64,000 nt of DNA from assembly GCA_031548545.1 (NCBI GenBank), contig JAVBQY010000004.1, positions 13,330 through 77,329 on the forward strand, in the 5' to 3' direction. Under the pieces are notes generated by a model. The model saw nothing but the letters and a program-made list of their open reading frames with translations, made no database searches and had not been told where the DNA came from. The DNA comes from UBA932 sp031548545 (GTDB taxonomy: Bacteria > Bacteroidota > Bacteroidia > Bacteroidales > UBA932). Positions 17,261 to 26,022 of this stretch are shown here, piece by piece (position 1 is the stretch's first letter; every line of letters starts with the position of its first letter). The translations under genes were made by a program, and so were the position numbers.

Positions 17261-19177
17261 TTGCAGGTGGTGTTGCGTATTATCCGTGGACTTGCTTTTG
17301 TGGCGTTGCTCGTTTTGCTGACGAGCCGTTGCGCCAATGTTGGAGGGCAGGGACCCGGCGGTGGTCCTAAAGATACACTGTCTCCGGTACTCTTGCGTAC
17401 GCTTCCGGCTTTTTATGCCACGGACCAGCATCCCAAGCGGATCTATCTGCAGTTTGATGAATATGTGCAGGTGAAGGAGGCCTCTAAAAATGTAGTGCTT
17501 TCTCCGCCTGCCGTTATGCGCCCGGAGGTCCGCCGCCGGGGCAAAGGCGTAGAGGTGGTTTTTGCCGACTCGCTGCTGCCCAATACGACCTATACGATTG
17601 ATTTCGGCGCCTCCGTTTTTGACCTGAACGAGAGCAATCCCTTTCCTCCTTTCTGCTACGTGTTCTCTACCGGACCGGTCATTGACTCCATGAAGTTGAC
17701 GGGTAAGGTGCTGAATGCTTATGACAAGGAACCGGTACCGGCCATGACCGTGGGGCTGTACGAGAACACCAGCGATACGGCCATCTATAAGACGATGCCG
17801 GTAAAGGTCGCGCGTACGGATGCCTGGGGGTATTTCAGCCTGCAGAACATCAAGCCTGTTGATTACCACCTGGTGGCCTTTGTGGACAAGAACAATAATT
17901 TCATGTACGATCCCGGCACCGAGATGCTGGCCTTTGTTGACTCCACAGTACGTCCGCAGAAGGTTATTTCGGACTACAGGCAGCTGCTTACGGCGATCAA
18001 TCCCAAAGATACGGCCGCTTTGCTGGCCCGTCCTTATGAATGGGAATTGAATGCCTTTACCGAAAATGCGGGCAAGCAGTTTTTAAAGGAACAACAGCTC
18101 ACGGGCAAGCGGCAAATTAGTCTGATCTTTAACCGACAGCATGCCGTGGTGGATACTTTTCTGCTCAACGGTGTGGATACAGCCGATATGGTATTGGAGC
18201 ATAGCCGTTTCAATGACACTTTGATTTACTGGGTTACAGCGCCTGCCGTGCCCGATACGCTTAGCGTTACGATCAACTACCTCAAAACAGACTCCCTGGG
18301 CCAACTTTCACCCTTCTCCGCCAAATTGAAATTACAACCGGCCAAGCCGGAAGAACAGGAAAAGAAGAAGAAAAAGGAGGACGACGAAGAGGAGGAAAAA
18401 CCGGTACTTGTCCCGGCTATAGAATATACCAGTGCGGCTATCGGCCGGCAGGGGCTGCGCCTGCGGTTTTCCGCCTTGCTCAAACAGGCTGATTGGTCCA
18501 AGGTATTGCTATTCAAAATAGACGGAAAAGACAAAACAAAGAAGACCCCGGAAAAATATACCTTAAAGGCCGACTCGCTCCGCCTGCGCCAATTTTACCT
18601 GCAAGCCAATTTCCAGGCCGCGACGGATTATGAGTTGGTGCTGCAGCAGGGGGCTTTTACGGACATTTATGCACTGGCGAATGACTCCATTGTTAAGGCG
18701 ATCAATGTGGAAGACCCGGATAAATACAGCAGTATTAAACTCAATATAACAGGTATAGCTGCCGGCGAGCAGATTATCATGCAGCTGATGGACGAAAAGA
18801 AGAAAACCGTATTGCGGGAAGAATTGCTTTCCGTCAACGGCTCATTTCAGGTCAACTATCTGAAAGCCGGAAAATTTGCGCTTCGTTTTATCCGTGATGA
18901 CAACAAGAACGGTATCTGGGATCCGGGCAGCTATAAGGAGCGCCGCCAGTCTGAATCCGCAGATTTCTTTACCCTGCCCGACAACTCGGAGATTATAGAG
19001 TTAAGGGAGAATACCGAATTATTGCAGCAGGTGAATGTCACTACTGTATTGACGCGCCAGCGTAAAGCCGCTTTGCCGGAAGATATACACCCCCACGAAC
19101 CGGAACCCATCGGCGCGGACCATGATCATGCGCCCGGGGTATTGCCGGGCGTTCACGATCACAACCATGATGAATAA
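17261..19177 (+). CDS. Ig-like domain (Big_5) lipoprotein with His-rich tail
   Basis: The protein (about 638 residues) begins with a hydrophobic signal and a cysteine in LLTSRCANVGGQGPGGGPKD. The Cys plus GGPKD and PPVL-like stretch are typical of Bacteroidota lipoproteins with an N-terminal Big_5/SbsA Ig-like domain. Arg directly before the Cys is unusual for a lipobox. A highly charged linker (KKKKKEDDEEEE) lies near residue 370. The last 30 residues are rich in His and Asp (HPHEPEP, DHDHAPG, HDHNHDE), suggesting metal binding. There is no ATG; TTG 17261 or GTG 17267/17270 may start it. Function unknown; the tail overlaps the next gene. Confidence 0.75.
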   Translation: MQVVLRIIRGLAFVALLVLLTSRCANVGGQGPGGGPKDTLSPVLLRTLPAFYATDQHPKRIYLQFDEYVQVKEASKNVVLSPPAVMRPEVRRRGKGVEVVFADSLLPNTTYTIDFGASVFDLNESNPFPPFCYVFSTGPVIDSMKLTGKVLNAYDKEPVPAMTVGLYENTSDTAIYKTMPVKVARTDAWGYFSLQNIKPVDYHLVAFVDKNNNFMYDPGTEMLAFVDSTVRPQKVISDYRQLLTAINPKDTAALLARPYEWELNAFTENAGKQFLKEQQLTGKRQISLIFNRQHAVVDTFLLNGVDTADMVLEHSRFNDTLIYWVTAPAVPDTLSVTINYLKTDSLGQLSPFSAKLKLQPAKPEEQEKKKKKEDDEEEEKPVLVPAIEYTSAAIGRQGLRLRFSALLKQADWSKVLLFKIDGKDKTKKTPEKYTLKADSLRLRQFYLQANFQAATDYELVLQQGAFTDIYALANDSIVKAINVEDPDKYSSIKLNITGIAAGEQIIMQLMDEKKKTVLREELLSVNGSFQVNYLKAGKFALRFIRDDNKNGIWDPGSYKERRQSESADFFTLPDNSEIIELRENTELLQQVNVTTVLTRQRKAALPEDIHPHEPEPIGADHDHAPGVLPGVHDHNHDE

Positions 19178-19829
19178 CAATCAAGCCTATCTGCTACTGC
19201 GCAAGCACAGCCGTTCAATGTCGGCCGTGCTGCTTCTGCTGTTGCTCTTTCTGCCCCAGACGGCCCGCTCGCAACATTACATCGGGATACGTGAAGGGTA
19301 TAGCATCTCCGGCGTAGGATTTAATCCGGCGCAACGCGATACGTCCACCTCCCAATGGCTCAACATGGGCCTGGTGTACCGCTATTATAATTCAAAGTGG
19401 GTGGGTCTGCAAACAGGAATCAACTATAGCGAAAAGGGTTTTATCTGGAATGATACGACCCGCCGTTACCGGGTCCTGGAATTGCCCCTGGTATCCCAGT
19501 TTCATGCCGAAATCTGGCATTTGCGCCTTCTTGCTAATGCGGGGGCTTATATGTCTTATGCCCTGAGCGGCGAAAAAACCATCCGTTCGTATGACGGCAC
19601 TGTGGTGACCTCCGGTTATGAATTCGGTGAGCGCGACCGCCGTTTTGATTACGGCTTGCACCTGGGTGCAGGCCTGGGTTTTGTGTTTGATCCCTTTGAA
19701 TTGCAGTTCGAATTTGCCTATCAATACGCTTTTTCTTATGTGATGACGCCGCAGGTTCCCGGGCAGCAAACCTTATTTACCCATTTCCATCAAATGATAT
19801 TCTCCGCCGTTGTATTATATAGATTATAA
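19167..19829 (+). CDS. Outer-membrane beta-barrel protein, PorT-like
   Basis: About 220 residues with a signal peptide (hydrophobic stretch ending LPQTARSQ) and a series of alternating beta strands (for example GLVYRYYNSKWVGLQTGINYSEKG) ending in the aromatic/Leu terminus VVLYRL typical of barrels. This is the outer-membrane beta-barrel/PorT-like group common in Bacteroidota. ATG codons at 19167 and 19170 lie inside the last codons of the lipoprotein gene, so translation is probably coupled. Possible partnership with that lipoprotein is inference. Confidence 0.72.
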   Translation: MMNNNQAYLLLRKHSRSMSAVLLLLLLFLPQTARSQHYIGIREGYSISGVGFNPAQRDTSTSQWLNMGLVYRYYNSKWVGLQTGINYSEKGFIWNDTTRRYRVLELPLVSQFHAEIWHLRLLANAGAYMSYALSGEKTIRSYDGTVVTSGYEFGERDRRFDYGLHLGAGLGFVFDPFELQFEFAYQYAFSYVMTPQVPGQQTLFTHFHQMIFSAVVLYRL

Positions 19830-19839
19830 ACTACAGATA

Positions 19840-21048
19840 ATGAAATTAAATCACCTGTTTCTCCTTTTTGCCCTTATCCTTTGCTGGTCTTGTTCAAAAG
19901 AAGACAATACCCCTCCGGATACCAATAAGTACCTGATAGCGGCGCAGCAGCAAGGCTCGGCGTCTACAGTAACACTTGCCTTTGCTATGCAGCAGCAAGG
20001 CTACGGTGAATATACCGCCTTGTTAAAAACAGGGGTTTCTTTACACCGGGTAAGTTATAAAACCCAGTATCCGCAGGGTACGGCTACACAGGCTTCGGGG
20101 GTATTTATCCTGCCCGATGACTTGAAGGCCGGTTCTCCGCTGACCGTTTATACCCATGGTACCTTGTTTAAGGACGAGGCGCCTTCACAGCATATCAATG
20201 GCATTTTAAATTTCACCATGGATGTCTTTTTGGCTTCCATGATATCTTCTGCCTTCAATTGTGTGGTGCTGCTACCTGATTATATTGGTTATGGTGATTC
20301 GGAGTCTATTACCCATCCTTATGTGCATAAAACCTCTCTGGCCCAGGCTTCTTATGATTTTATTAAAACCTATGAAGAATATACCGCCATACAGGGGTTG
20401 CCTTTCAACAACCGGCTCTTGATTACCGGTTATTCCGAGGGAGGCTATGCTGCCGTGGCCTTGCAGGAAAAGATACAGCAAACCTCCGGTGCAGGCTTGC
20501 AAACGGTGAAGACCATAGCCGGTTCAGGCCCTTATGATCATGAGGCGATGGCAAAGCAGTTGCTTGCGGTAACAACGCCGCTGAACTCCTATCATATGGC
20601 CAGTTTCCTTTGGACAATAGGAATGTATAAAACCGACTACCAGTACTCAAAAAGTTATGATTACATTTTTTCAGCCGAAGACAATGAGGTGTTAAAGGAA
20701 AACGGTTATAACTTCGGCTATTTCGCCACAGATGGCCTGCCCATCCATAGCAATCCCGCCGAATTGTTTACCCCGGCTTTTATCAGCGGAGTACAGCAGA
20801 ATACGGATACGGAGTTTATAACTATTCTGCGTAACAATTCCCTGGTAGATTATGCCCCGGCAGACAGCCTGATCTTTGTTTACGGAGCGGCCGACGACTG
20901 GGTTGTTCCGGTGAATACGCTTAATGCTTATAATGCGATGTTGTCCAAGGGCTGTAAAGTGAAAAAGTATGAAGACCCTGCCGGTGACCATTATTCTACC
21001 ATGGGCCTTTACCTTGCCGTACTGTTGTCATCCATGAAGGGCCTGTAG
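19840..21048 (+). CDS. Lipase-like alpha/beta hydrolase lipoprotein (copy 1)
   Basis: The 402-residue protein has a lipoprotein signal (LILCWSCSKED) and an alpha/beta hydrolase fold like the secretory lipase family. The nucleophile elbow is ITGYSEGGYAAV, the acid is probably Asp in YGAADDWVVP, and the His is in AGDHYST, so the triad is complete. The substrate is unknown; an ester or acyl compound is likely. It is followed by a paralog 59 bases later. Confidence 0.8.
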   Translation: MKLNHLFLLFALILCWSCSKEDNTPPDTNKYLIAAQQQGSASTVTLAFAMQQQGYGEYTALLKTGVSLHRVSYKTQYPQGTATQASGVFILPDDLKAGSPLTVYTHGTLFKDEAPSQHINGILNFTMDVFLASMISSAFNCVVLLPDYIGYGDSESITHPYVHKTSLAQASYDFIKTYEEYTAIQGLPFNNRLLITGYSEGGYAAVALQEKIQQTSGAGLQTVKTIAGSGPYDHEAMAKQLLAVTTPLNSYHMASFLWTIGMYKTDYQYSKSYDYIFSAEDNEVLKENGYNFGYFATDGLPIHSNPAELFTPAFISGVQQNTDTEFITILRNNSLVDYAPADSLIFVYGAADDWVVPVNTLNAYNAMLSKGCKVKKYEDPAGDHYSTMGLYLAVLLSSMKGL

Positions 21049-21107
21049 TTCCGTTAAGTATTCCGGGAATGCGAATGTGGGGGAGCGCTTTTAACCATTA
21101 AATAACA

Positions 21108-22301
21108 ATGAAGATGAAAAAAATCGTTGGTGCTGTATTGCTTCTTTGCCTGCTGGCATGTTCCGGCCGGGAAAATTCAAATGTTTTATTGAACAGCCGG
21201 AGGGTGCAAAATTTTTCCAGGGATAGCGTGGGCCTTGTCCTGACCGGGAAAGGCTATGGGGCTTTTGAACCCTTGTTAAAGACGGGTGTCTCCGTTTATA
21301 ATGTGGTGTATAAGACGAGCTATCCGCAAGGGCATAGCATAGAGGCTTCCGGAGTGCTTTTTGTGCCGGAAAATTATAATGCCGCCGCGCCTACGGTGAT
21401 CTACACCCATGGTACCTGCGGCAGGGAGGAGGCCCCCTCATTGCTGGCCGACAGTACGGCGCTTTATAATAACGGAATGCTTACGGCCCTGATGTTGTCC
21501 TCCGCCTTCAATTGCGTAGTGCTGCAACCGGATTATACCGGCTATGGGGCTTCGGCGGATATAGTACATCCTTATTTACATAAACGCTATTTGCCGCAAT
21601 CCTGCCTTGATTTCATGGAGGCCTATAAGCATTTTGCAAGCGCTGCGGATATGGCCTTTAATCCGCAGGTGGTGATTACCGGTTATTCCGAGGGTGGCTA
21701 TGTGGCCGTGGCCCTGCATGAAATGATACAGGAAAATCCGGCTTCCGGCCTTAGGGTGCTTAAAACCCTTGCCGGTTCGGGTCCCTATGACAATACGGCC
21801 TTTGCCCTGGAATTGATGGCTAAGGATGTTGATCTGAGTCCTATAGAAATAAGCAGCTATTTGTGGGTGCTGGATATGTACAAGCGTGATTATGGGTATG
21901 CCAGGCCCTATGCGGAAATTTTCTCGGCAGAAGACAATGCCCGCCTGGAAGCCCATAACTATCAACTGGCCTACCTGGACCCTATGCAGTACGGCTTGCA
22001 GACCAATCCTGTGCGCCTGTTCAACCCGGCTTTCATTCCTGAAGTGCTGAACGGGGCCGATACCTCATTGTTGCGCATCGCAAAAGAAAATTCACTGACG
22101 GATTTTATGCCGGCCGACAGTCTGATCTTTGTTTACGGCGGGGCTGATACCTGGGTGTTGCCGGTGAATACGGAGAATGCATATTCCAGGATGTCCGCCG
22201 GAGCCTGTCCGGTGAAAAAATATTTTCTTCCGGAGGGTACTCATCCTTCTACCTATCCTTTTTATGTGAAAGTATTGGTTGAAGGCCTGAGAAATTTATA
22301 G
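21108..22301 (+). CDS. Lipase-like alpha/beta hydrolase lipoprotein (copy 2)
   Basis: The 397-residue paralog of the preceding gene shares blocks such as SSAFNCVVL, PDYxGYG, ITGYSEGGY and AGSGPYD, roughly half of all positions by eye. It has its own lipobox (LLACSGREN). The triad is again complete: GYSEGG, Asp in YGGADTWVLP and His in PEGTHPST. Tandem duplication followed by divergence is the simplest origin. ispG begins seven bases after its stop. Confidence 0.8.
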   Translation: MKMKKIVGAVLLLCLLACSGRENSNVLLNSRRVQNFSRDSVGLVLTGKGYGAFEPLLKTGVSVYNVVYKTSYPQGHSIEASGVLFVPENYNAAAPTVIYTHGTCGREEAPSLLADSTALYNNGMLTALMLSSAFNCVVLQPDYTGYGASADIVHPYLHKRYLPQSCLDFMEAYKHFASAADMAFNPQVVITGYSEGGYVAVALHEMIQENPASGLRVLKTLAGSGPYDNTAFALELMAKDVDLSPIEISSYLWVLDMYKRDYGYARPYAEIFSAEDNARLEAHNYQLAYLDPMQYGLQTNPVRLFNPAFIPEVLNGADTSLLRIAKENSLTDFMPADSLIFVYGGADTWVLPVNTENAYSRMSAGACPVKKYFLPEGTHPSTYPFYVKVLVEGLRNL

Positions 22302-22307
22302 CTATTT

Positions 22308-23645
22308 ATGACAGCAAATTATCATCGCCGCGTAACGCGTGAAGTGAATGTGGGCGGATTGCCCATGGGGGGAGCACAGCCGTTGCGGGTGCAGACCATG
22401 ACCACGACAGATACTTTGGATATAGCCGCTTCCGTAGCGCAATGTAAAAGGGTGGCCGATGCCGGCGCCGATTATGTACGGCTGACCACGCAAGGATTGC
22501 GCGAGGTGGAGGCATTGGCGCAGATCAAGCAGGTTTTACGGGCGGATGGCTATGGTATCCCGCTCATCGCCGATGTACATTTCCTGCCTAAAGTGGCCCT
22601 GGCCGCCGCTGCCGTAGCGGATAAAGTACGCATTAATCCCGGGAACTTCGGAAAGACTCCGGAAGAGGCCCAGGCACAGCTGGAAGCCCTGTTTGCCGTT
22701 TGCCGGCAACACCATACGGCGTTGCGTATAGGGGTGAACCACGGTTCGCTGGCGCAGCGCATGACCGAATCGTATGGAGACAGTCCGCGGGGCATGCTGG
22801 AATCGGCCATGGAGTTTTTACGCATTTGCCGCCGGCATGATTTTAATGATGTGGTGGTCTCCATGAAGGCCAGCAATACACGGGTGATGGTGGAAGCTTA
22901 CCGCCTGCTGGCGGCGGCCATGGAGGCCGAACAAATGGATTATCCCCTGCACCTGGGGGTAACCGAGGCCGGCGACGGGGATGACGGGCGGATTAAATCG
23001 GCTGTGGGCATAGGTACTTTGTTGGCCCAGGGCTTGGGTGATACCTTACGGGTATCCCTGACCGAAGCGCCGGAAAATGAAGTTCCGGTGGCGCAGGCCC
23101 TGACCCGGATAGCGCCCCAGTATCCTTACATTCCCGGAGGCTCCTTTCAGTCATCTCTGCTAAGGCAGTATGAAGCCGCTACATATGAAGAGCTGCTATT
23201 GCGGATGGCTTGTGAAGCAGGCCCCGTATTGCTTGATAATCTGGCTGCCGACTTGCAGCTGACCGCTACTGTTGCCGGGCAGCCTTTGCCGGCCGGCACT
23301 TGTGAAGAGCTCGCTTTATCGTTATTGCAGGCGGCGCGGGTGCGTTTCACTAAGCCCGAATATATCGCTTGTCCCGGCTGTGGCCGTACGTTGTATGATT
23401 TACAACCGGTACTGGCCGCCGTAAAAGCGGCTACCGCGCAACTCAAAGAGCTGAAAATTGCCGTAATGGGTTGTATTGTCAATGGCCCCGGCGAAATGGC
23501 CGACGCCGACTATGGTTACGTGGGCGCAGGCCCCGGCCTGGTCACGCTTTATAAGGGCAGGGAAGCGGTTAAAAAAAATATTCCCCAACAGCAGGCTGTT
23601 GAGGAATTGGTACGTTTAATCAAAGAAAACGGGGACTGGCGGTAA
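22308..23645 (+). CDS. ispG: 4-hydroxy-3-methylbut-2-enyl diphosphate synthase, intermediate length
   Basis: IspG performs the penultimate step of the MEP isoprenoid pathway with a [4Fe-4S] cluster. Cluster cysteines C355 and C358 (CPGCGRT) and C389 (GCIVNGPGE), plus E396, are present. At 445 residues it is longer than E. coli IspG (372) but far shorter than the roughly 600-plus form with an added central domain usual in Bacteroidota. The sequence before the cluster (LLQAARVRFTKPEYIACPGCGRTLYDLQ) resembles the long form, so the central domain seems to have shrunk to about 85 residues. It ends one base from the stop of the convergent phosphatase gene. Confidence 0.93.
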   Translation: MTANYHRRVTREVNVGGLPMGGAQPLRVQTMTTTDTLDIAASVAQCKRVADAGADYVRLTTQGLREVEALAQIKQVLRADGYGIPLIADVHFLPKVALAAAAVADKVRINPGNFGKTPEEAQAQLEALFAVCRQHHTALRIGVNHGSLAQRMTESYGDSPRGMLESAMEFLRICRRHDFNDVVVSMKASNTRVMVEAYRLLAAAMEAEQMDYPLHLGVTEAGDGDDGRIKSAVGIGTLLAQGLGDTLRVSLTEAPENEVPVAQALTRIAPQYPYIPGGSFQSSLLRQYEAATYEELLLRMACEAGPVLLDNLAADLQLTATVAGQPLPAGTCEELALSLLQAARVRFTKPEYIACPGCGRTLYDLQPVLAAVKAATAQLKELKIAVMGCIVNGPGEMADADYGYVGAGPGLVTLYKGREAVKKNIPQQQAVEELVRLIKENGDWR

Positions 23646-23646
23646 G

Positions 23647-24852
23647 TTAGAATTTTACCTGCATGGCCTGGCATATCTTTTTAGGAATATCGGTGTTGTC
23701 CATCTTTCCGTTGAACAGCTCACTGCCGGCGCCGATAGCATAGACCGGAACGGCAATACCGGTATGGTCATTGGTTGTCCAGCTTATCCCTATCTCTTTA
23801 CTTTGTTTGGCCATGGCCGCACGTTCGGCTTCTTGGCGGGCGGCTTTATCCATATACGTTTTTGTATCTACGGCTTTATGTTCCGCTTTCTTATCTACAT
23901 CCAAAAGATTGGCCTCTTTGTCTATATTCAGGCCCATACCGCCGGTTTCATGGTCGGCCGTTACCACGATGAGGGTTTCATTGGGGTGTTGGTTGTAAAA
24001 CGCTATAGCCACCTGTACGGCATTGGAAAAATCAATGGTTTCGAGGATGTTCGTGGCTGCGTCGTTGGCATGGCCGGCCCAGTCTATTTTACCCCCTTCA
24101 ATCATCACGAAAAAGCCCTTCTCATTGTTCAGTACCTTGATGGCGGCATCCGTAATCTGCGGAAGGCTGAGGTCTTCGGCCTTGCGGTCGATGGCGTAAG
24201 GGAGTTCGGCGCCCTTTTCTTCGGCCTGGAAGAGAATGACCTTATCCTGTCCGGCTTTAATATCAGAAGGCTGGCGTACAATAGTGTATCCGGCTTTGAT
24301 GGCGGCTTGCTGCAGGTCGGGCCGGTCGCCTTTCTTTCCCTTAGGTTCGATAAACCCGCCGCTGCCGAAGAAGTTGAATTTGGTGCCCGGTAGCTGTCCG
24401 GCAATATCATAGTAGCTGGAACGTTTCAGGGAAGAGGCATAAAACGCGGCCGGCGTGGCATGGTCTATACCCACACTGCTGGCAACGCCTATTTTATAAC
24501 CGGCAGCCTGAATCTTGTAGGTGATGGCGGTCAGTTTCTCTCCGGCAGGGTTGACACCCAACATGCCGTTATTCGTTTTGAAGCCGGTAGACAGCGCTGT
24601 GCCGGCAGCAGACGAGCAGGTGACATAGGAACTGGCAGAAAAAGTAGTTGTCAGCCCGATCACCGGAAATTTACTGAATGATACATATTTATTGCCGACT
24701 ACGTTGTCCTTGGCCGCCAGGTAGGCTTCAGCCGCCGACACCTGGGCCAGGCCCATACCGTCACCGATAAACAGGAATACATACTTGGGCGTTTGGGCGG
24801 AGAGGCCGTAGCCGCAAAGGATAATGATGATGGATAGCAATGTTTTTTTCAT
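23647..24852 (-). CDS. Alkaline phosphatase, secreted
   Basis: The 401-residue protein has a signal peptide (MKKTLLSIIIILCGYGLSAQ) and the alkaline phosphatase metal motif FIGDGMG. The nucleophile region is VTCSSAAGTALSTG, followed by IEGGKIDWAGHAND and the metal-binding TADHETGGM. Position 101 of the E. coli numbering, Asp before the nucleophile Ser, appears as Cys here. It hydrolyses phosphomonoesters in the periplasm. ATG 24852 is chosen because the signal peptide starts there. A -7 promoter motif lies 27 bases upstream. Confidence 0.92.
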   Translation of the reverse strand: MKKTLLSIIIILCGYGLSAQTPKYVFLFIGDGMGLAQVSAAEAYLAAKDNVVGNKYVSFSKFPVIGLTTTFSASSYVTCSSAAGTALSTGFKTNNGMLGVNPAGEKLTAITYKIQAAGYKIGVASSVGIDHATPAAFYASSLKRSSYYDIAGQLPGTKFNFFGSGGFIEPKGKKGDRPDLQQAAIKAGYTIVRQPSDIKAGQDKVILFQAEEKGAELPYAIDRKAEDLSLPQITDAAIKVLNNEKGFFVMIEGGKIDWAGHANDAATNILETIDFSNAVQVAIAFYNQHPNETLIVVTADHETGGMGLNIDKEANLLDVDKKAEHKAVDTKTYMDKAARQEAERAAMAKQSKEIGISWTTNDHTGIAVPVYAIGAGSELFNGKMDNTDIPKKICQAMQVKF

Positions 24853-24879
24853 AATAGATATATTAATTGTGAGCTGTGA

Positions 24880-24887
24880 CAAAGATA
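24880..24887 (-). promoter_or_regulatory. -7 promoter motif for alkaline phosphatase
   Basis: CAAAGATA on the plus strand reads TATCTTTG leftward, 27 bases before the phosphatase ATG. Its upstream half lies inside the terminator hairpin of the preceding exbD operon. Confidence 0.6.
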
Positions 24888-24888
24888 C

Positions 24889-24924
24889 AAAAAAAGCCTG
24901 TCTTTTTTTGGACAGGCTTTTTTT
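24889..24924 (-). terminator. Terminator of the exbB-exbD operon
   Basis: A perfect 14-bp inverted repeat (24889-24902 with 24911-24924) has core GCCTGTC/GACAGGC flanked by seven A and seven T on the two sides, with an eight-base loop. It lies 17 bases after the last exbD stop codon. The A/T flanks make it formally bidirectional. Confidence 0.85.
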
Positions 24925-24941
24925 GTATTGCAATTTTTACA

Positions 24942-25415
24942 TTATTTTACTACCGCCGGTTTTCGCGCCGAGTACGAAATTTTCAACGCACTGCAACGAC
25001 GCAACTCCTGCTTGATATCGGAAACGATACCCATACGCACTTCCTGGTCTACTTTCAAAGAGGTGGTCATGAACTGACGGTCTGCTTCACTGAGACTTTC
25101 ACGCTCTGAGGCGATAAAGTCACGGATGTCGGACACTTCTTTGTAAGAGTCATTAAGTTGAATACGGGCGTCCGTACCGAAGCGGGCCTGATAGCTCAGC
25201 GTCGGTGAACCGATATAAATGTAGCTGGTCAAGTCTTTCCGCTCGATTTTCACTACTTCGGAAGCTTCGGGGACTTTTACGATCACCAATTGTTCCGTTT
25301 CACGCAACTTGGTTACGGTCATGAAGAAGAATAGCAACATAAACACCACATCGGGCAGGGATGCTGTACTGATCTGGGGTAATCCCCCTTTATTTTTTCT
25401 ACCGAATTTTGCCAT
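24942..25415 (-). CDS. exbD: ExbD/TolR biopolymer transport protein (second copy)
   Basis: A 157-residue ExbD-family protein with a short cytoplasmic start, one membrane segment carrying the proton-path Asp (ISTASLPDVVFMLLFFFMTV) and a periplasmic domain. With ExbB it would form a proton-driven motor energising TonB-dependent transport or a related process. It is 14 bases downstream of a second exbD and the last gene before the terminator. A degraded C-terminal part rich in Arg/Ser is normal for this group. Confidence 0.9.
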   Translation of the reverse strand: MAKFGRKNKGGLPQISTASLPDVVFMLLFFFMTVTKLRETEQLVIVKVPEASEVVKIERKDLTSYIYIGSPTLSYQARFGTDARIQLNDSYKEVSDIRDFIASERESLSEADRQFMTTSLKVDQEVRMGIVSDIKQELRRCSALKISYSARKPAVVK

Positions 25416-25429
25416 TTTGATATTCTCCT

Positions 25430-26005
25430 TTATTTTTTGCCTACGTCTTTAGGTTCTGCCTCCGAAATGTTTTGCGGAATGGCTTTACGCACGGCTTCTT
25501 GTTGGTCTTCGGATAACTTGATATAAGGTTTACCGAATTTTGCCATGGAAAAGTCATCACGCAGCTCATTGAAAGCCGCCACTAACTCATTCTGTACTTG
25601 CAGGTAGGCGTTATAACTGGTTCCGCGGTCATTCTGCAGGGAAATAACGGCTTTTGACACGGAATATTCGCCAACACCCTCAATGTTTTTGATTTCTTTT
25701 TCGGGTTTGTTGGGGTCGTTCGCCGGGTTCAGGATGAACTCTTTCACCGTTTCCCTGAGCATGGTAATATCCATGGACTGGCTACCGGCGAAAAGCCTGT
25801 CATTCTTGTTGATCAATATCATCATGATATTTCTGCGGTTGACTTTCACATCCTCCTGCTTCTGCGCTTCGTCAGGCATAGGAGGCAAGCGACGGGCCAA
25901 ACCCGAATCAATATCCATGGTCGTAGTGATCAGGAAGAATATAAGCATCAAGAACGCGATGTCAGCCGTTGATCCTGAGTTGACTTCAGGTACTGGTTTT
26001 GCCAT
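25430..26005 (-). CDS. exbD: ExbD/TolR biopolymer transport protein (first copy)
   Basis: A 191-residue ExbD-family protein with the membrane segment STADIAFLMLIFFLITTTMD, including the conserved Asp, then an extended periplasmic domain with an inserted stretch (NPANDPNKPEKE). The two ExbD proteins differ clearly, so they are old paralogs that probably form a mixed ExbD unit. It lies 17 bases after the small membrane protein gene. Confidence 0.9.
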   Translation of the reverse strand: MAKPVPEVNSGSTADIAFLMLIFFLITTTMDIDSGLARRLPPMPDEAQKQEDVKVNRRNIMMILINKNDRLFAGSQSMDITMLRETVKEFILNPANDPNKPEKEIKNIEGVGEYSVSKAVISLQNDRGTSYNAYLQVQNELVAAFNELRDDFSMAKFGKPYIKLSEDQQEAVRKAIPQNISEAEPKDVGKK

Positions 26006-26022
26006 AGTTCTCTAAATTATTA

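Noticed and set aside
23700..24400. Long open frame opposite the alkaline phosphatase gene
   Set aside because: It lacks domain features and is antisense to a clear enzyme with all motifs; explained by codon bias.
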